From: Hedera helix
Lineage: Eukaryota; Streptophyta; Magnoliopsida; Apiales; Araliaceae
DNA: 64,000 nt
Assembly: GCA_947179155.2 (NCBI GenBank)
Contig: OX359265.1
Location: 9,362,477 to 9,426,476 of the forward strand
Direction of reading: 5' to 3'
Shown: positions 60,247 through 64,000 of the stretch, piece after piece
How positions within the stretch are numbered: the first letter of the stretch is position 1
Layout: every line of letters begins with the position of its first letter
The notes under the pieces: model-generated
Database searches by the model: none
What the model saw: only the letters and a program-made list of their open reading frames with translations
What the model was told of the DNA's origin: nothing
Translations under genes and position numbers: made by a program

Positions 60247-60780
60247 ATGTTTAGAAAATCGGACCGAACCGGTCAGCTCACCGGTCCGGTTGGCCCAAAA
60301 AATCGATTTGACAGTGACCCGGTCAAAAATCGATTGACCATTGGTAAAACCGATCAGTTGAACCGATTGACCCGATTTTCAAGTTTTTTTTTTTTACAAA
60401 AATATTTTTACTAATATTATAGGGAATTGATATTTTCACATAGTTTTTTAATAAATTCACACGGTAAACCCACAAAAATAACTATAACGACGGTTTATCT
60501 GTCGTTCTACATCTATAGCAACACTTTTGTGGAGTCTACCGTGTGAATTTATCAAAAAATCGTGTGAATTTATCAGTTTCCATATTATAACATTATTTTA
60601 CTATATTTTAGCTAATAAAAAATAGATATTTTAAAATTTTATTAATTATTAATAATATATTTTTTAAATATATTTATGACGTCACCGGTTCAATAACAGT
60701 TCGACCACTAGTTGAACTATTGACCCATCCACTCGGTACCTTTTTCGATTCGATGACTGGTCCGATTTTCTAAACATTGC
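60247..60780. mobile_element. MITE in the caulimovirid relic
   Basis: Inverted ends AATGTTTAGAAAATCGGACC match over 20 bp. The flanks share AAAAGT only loosely, so the superfamily is uncertain (hAT-like). The interior is rich in ACCGGT and GATTGACC words. A smaller fold-back element sits inside. Confidence 0.8.
60424..60577. mobile_element. Small fold-back MITE nested in MITE
   Basis: About 55-bp imperfect inverted arms contain ATAAATTCACACGGTA and CCACAAAA on both sides. The core has CGACGGTTTATCTGTCG. Confidence 0.65.
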
Positions 60781-60959
60781 ATAAAAGTATGAGTATAAAT
60801 GACAAAACATCTTTAAAAAAAATCACTCTTAAATAAAGAGAAAACTGATAATAGTGACAGTGAAACAGAGTTTTCATTTTCTAATTTAGAAGAATTAAAT
60901 AATTAATTTTAGTCATTAAATACTAAACCATAAATTAACAAGGTTGACTTTAAAAAAAA

Positions 60960-62290
60960 GAGCTTTAAAAAATAGAGTTTCTTATGGAAGATATTATTAT
61001 CCTAAACCAATGGTTATACATATGGATTTTCTATTTGAAGAAGAATTTATTAATGAATGATCTAGTTATAATGCTGAAAACATTTATGAATGGAATATTG
61101 ACGCTTTATTTGAATGTTGTATATATGTTGTTTTACATAAAACAATGATGTATGATACTATTTGAAAAGCTAATAGGAATTCTGATATACAGATAGTAGA
61201 ATTTATAATTTTTGGGTTTACAAATCAACATAAAGGTTGATGGGATAATCTTTTAACGTCTACACAAAGATATGACATTTTAAATTCAGTAAAACTGGTT
61301 CCCCCTAGAGAAGCTTTGACTTCTACTGGTGTTATAAAATGAAACTAGTGGAGCCAGTGTTTATACACTAGTTCAAACTATAATTAATTTTTTTATTGGA
61401 AATGGGTTACATAATATGGACCGAAGAGAAGAGCTTTTAATAAACTTAAGATGTCCAAATTTAACACACATTAGATGGTATAAAGATGTCTTCTTATCCA
61501 AAATTACCATGAGAAATAATGATAGTTCCGAATTTTGGAAAGAAAAATTTATATCTGGTTTACCGTTCTTATTTATCGAAACGATTAGCTAGGATTAGAA
61601 TTAGAAATAAACATGGAGGAATATTTCTTATAATCAATACACCTATGGAGAATTAATAAGTGAACGTATTGCTAAAGGTTTGACTTTACTCAACTTAAAA
61701 AGAAAAATATTATTGGTAGAAAGGAACGATGCGAATTTTGTCACCAATTTAGTTATCCCTTAGATGTTCCATCCCATAAAAAATATCCTAAAAGGAAAAC
61801 ATATTCTAAAGGAAGAAAAAAGAAAAAAGAAATTGAAAAGAAAGAAATGAATTTTAATAGAAAATTCTCTAAAAAAGAGACAAATAGTAAAATAAAAGGA
61901 AAGATGATTATATGTCATAAATGTGAATAACCAAGACATTATGCTAATAAATGTTTAACCAAGAAGAAAATTGATTCTTTGAAAATTAAAGATATTAAAC
62001 AGAAAATTGATAGTATTCTTTCAAATTCTTATAGTGAAAGTAATACTTATTATTCTTCTGGTTATGATCATGATAATGGTTTTGAATTAAAATCATCATC
62101 TTCTGATAATGATAATATTTTTTCTGATAATGAAGGTTGTGATGATCATTGTAAAATTGAAAAGGATTATTATAAATCTGTACTCCATATGAGTGGTTTA
62201 AATTCTCATATAAATGTTTTAACAAAAAATGAGAGTCTTATTCTTGATCTTATAGATCATATTAAGGACCCTTTAGAAGAAAAAAAATAA
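60960..62290 (+). pseudogene. Caulimovirid coat-region remnant with zinc knuckle
   Basis: Pieces in mixed frames read IYEWNIDALFE (near 61,084), LINLRCPNLTHIRWYKD (near 61,437), WKEKFISGLPFLF (near 61,539) and YNQYTYGELISE (near 61,633). A CX2CX4HX4C knuckle at 61,913-61,954 is interrupted by a TAA. Then comes an acidic Ser/Asp-rich stretch, open at 61,979-62,290. The reading is broken by at least six stops. In living relatives this part forms the capsid. Confidence 0.7.
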
Positions 62291-62319
62291 TTGAGAAATA
62301 TCTTGAACAAAGTAAGGAA

Positions 62320-63202
62320 GTAGAAAAACAGGTTAAAAGACCTAAAATAACTAAACTTTATACTCTTCAAGAGATATTTGATAAAATATCTCTTGGTTCC
62401 GAAAAGGAAATAACAATAAAAGATCTTAAAGAAGAAATTAATGAACAGAAAAGGAAAATGAAAAGTCTAAAAGAACGTCTTAATATTGTAGAACACCTAT
62501 GTCAAAAAAAATTAAATAAGGGAAAAGAAAAAATAAAAGAAGCTAATAGTAATCCATATTCTGAGAGTGAAAAAGAAGATAAATATTCAATGCATATGGA
62601 TAGAATTACATATCAAAAATAGTACGTTGAAATTACTTTGATAACAAACCAAGACATTATTAGTAATACCATTACTTTAATTGACAGTGGTGCTGATATG
62701 AATTGCATTAAAAAAGAAATTGTTCTAACTCAATATTTTAATAAAAAAATAAATAAAATTTAATTATTGGTAATGGATCTAAAATGAGAATAAATTATAA
62801 ACTGAATAATGCTAATATTTGTAATCAAGGTTTTTGCTTAGAAAGTACTTTTGTTCTGGTCAAATGATTAACAAAATTTGTTATTCTTGTAACTCCTTTC
62901 TTAAATATGATTCAGCCTATGGAAAGGATAGATTCCAAAGGAATAAAAACAACCTTAAATGGCCAGGAGGTAATTTTTAAATTTATTACTAAATCTCAAA
63001 CAAAAAATTTAAATGAGTTAAAAAACATATTTAATATTTAAAGAAAACCAATTGAGTTACTTAAAAAGTGAAATTGCTTCTTGTACTATTGATGAAAGGT
63101 TAAAAGAACCTAAAATTCAAGAAAGAATTAGTCAAATTGAAAGACAAATTATAGAAGAAGTTTGTAATGATTTGCCTAATCCTTTTTGGGAAAGAAGGAA
63201 AC
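62320..63202 (+). pseudogene. Caulimovirid remnant: coiled coil and aspartic protease start
   Basis: A Lys/Glu-rich coiled-coil stretch (about 62,350-62,560) is followed by a protease active-site sequence with DSGAD near 62,685-62,700, then stops. The region just before the missing RT is readable to about 63,195 (EEVCNDLPNPFWER), where the next LTR starts. Confidence 0.65.
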
Positions 63203-64000
63203 TGTAAGGATATGCAATTTAGAAATTTTACAAATGTTGTAAATTAATAATTAATTAATGAAAATTAATTTTTTGAATGTGACAAGTGTTATGGGACAAA
63301 CCAATTAAGGAGTATTGGATTAAAGAATAAAATTTAAGCATAATGAAATAAATTTGAATAAAAAAGGGACTTGAAATGAATTGAAGTTAAACAAGTATGG
63401 ATTTATGAAAAATTAAATTCTCTAGGATTTTGGACAATTGACCAAAGTGTCCTTCACAAATTGGAAAATGACCATGGTGTCCTTTTTGTGAGAATTGTCT
63501 ATTATGCCATTATGTAATGAAGGAATTGACTTAAAAGGACTAACCATGCATGAATTAACTAACCAATGTATGGTTAGTTGTTGGAGATTATATGCAACTC
63601 AATTATGTATATATTTTGCTAAGTATCAAGTTAAGTTCATTTCATCTTCATTCCAAGTAGCTAAGTGTGTGTTCATAAGAGAGAAAGAGTAAGAGAGCTA
63701 GGGTTTGCTAAAACCTTGAAAGATTTGCTAGAAAAGTGTTCAAGAGGTGTAAAGTTAACCATCAAAGTGGAGAATACGACCTTAACAAGCTTTATTGCAA
63801 GAATGAGAAGAGCTACAAGAAGGTATAATGAGTTTTAGCTCTACAAACTCATCTTTTATGTGATTAAATGGGAGTCTTTGTGTAGCCATGCAAGTATTCA
63901 TAGTTAGAAGTAATGATTATGTGTAGTATGTGTTATGTGTGTAGTTAATGATGAAACCATAAGCTTATGTATGGTATTACAAAGGTGGTGCACTATTCAT
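63203..64000 (+). repeat. Start of another Del/Tekay-type LTR, runs off the window
   Basis: TGTAAGGATATGCAATTTAG matches the transcribed-sense start of the related LTRs (TGTAATATCC, TGTAAGATCC) and cuts the viral reading. It contains an AGAGAGAAAGAGTAAGAGAG run followed by CTAGGGTTT, common in such LTRs. No end in the window. Confidence 0.6.

Larger units (their letters stand above)
54110..63202 (+). mobile_element. Endogenous caulimovirid (petuvirus-like) relic, split by LINE and MITE
   Basis: The left piece is about 54,110-55,090 and the right pieces are about 59,985-60,246 and 60,781-63,202. They carry decayed reading frames in the order movement-protein end, linker, coat region with zinc knuckle, coiled coil and start of the aspartic protease. 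This order fits the single polyprotein of petuvirus-like plant pararetroviruses (family knowledge). The RT and RNase H part is missing because a Del-type LTR begins at 63,203. Stops and indels are frequent throughout. It is an inert fossil. Confidence 0.75.

Noticed and set aside
62000..62225. His/Tyr/Asn-rich minus ORF
   Set aside because: Shadow of the acidic Ser/Asp-rich stretch of the viral relic.

Overview
The window is nuclear DNA of a flowering plant, most likely a eudicot. It is AT-rich and gene-poor, and layered transposable elements fill most of it. The plant assignment rests on Athila and Tat Ty3/gypsy elements, a Helitron, an endogenous caulimovirid relic, hAT MITEs, and one intact LysM receptor-like kinase gene with plant-type architecture. 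I cannot name the species.

1-22,080 is a three-level nest. An old long LTR of Del/Tekay type (18,889-22,080, left part not in the window) appears to have been hit by a Tat-lineage element. The window shows that element's gag, pol with two RNase H domains, an intron-containing gene on the opposite strand, and the 3' LTR (18,470-18,888). The Tat pol was then split between RNase H and integrase by a complete Athila element (3,268-13,618, LTRs of 1,716 and 1,727 bp, TSD AGCAG). Both coding elements carry many stops and frameshifts. At 22,090-22,870 lies the wreck of the same kind of antisense gene from another Tat element.

23,100-29,230 is intergenic. It holds short tandem repeats, a G homopolymer, probable MITEs, a short-chain dehydrogenase pseudogene exon and a fold-back minisatellite. 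29,230-42,214 is a hAT-like element with internal tandem repeats. A very young, non-coding LTR element (29,770-41,009, two 4,471-bp LTRs, TSD ATTAT) sits inside it on the minus strand. It is a LARD derived from a Del/Tekay chromovirus. 42,231-44,997 is a non-autonomous Helitron carrying a broken RPA70-like gene.

47,691-49,559 is the only intact host gene: a single-exon LysM receptor-like pseudokinase of the LYK4 type. Its 3' end has been partly duplicated just downstream. Then come a small hAT element (50,739-51,273) and a solo Del-type LTR (51,437-53,969, TSD ACATT).

54,110-63,202 is a decayed petuvirus-like endogenous pararetrovirus relic (movement-protein end, coat region, start of protease). 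It is split by a minus-strand L1-type LINE and by a MITE that itself contains a smaller MITE. It is cut off at 63,203 by the start of one more Del-type LTR, which runs off the window.

The most unusual signal is a GC-rich, palindrome-dense cassette of about 250-280 bp. It is shared by the LTRs of two unrelated families, Athila and the Del-type LARD, in opposite orientations relative to element transcription.
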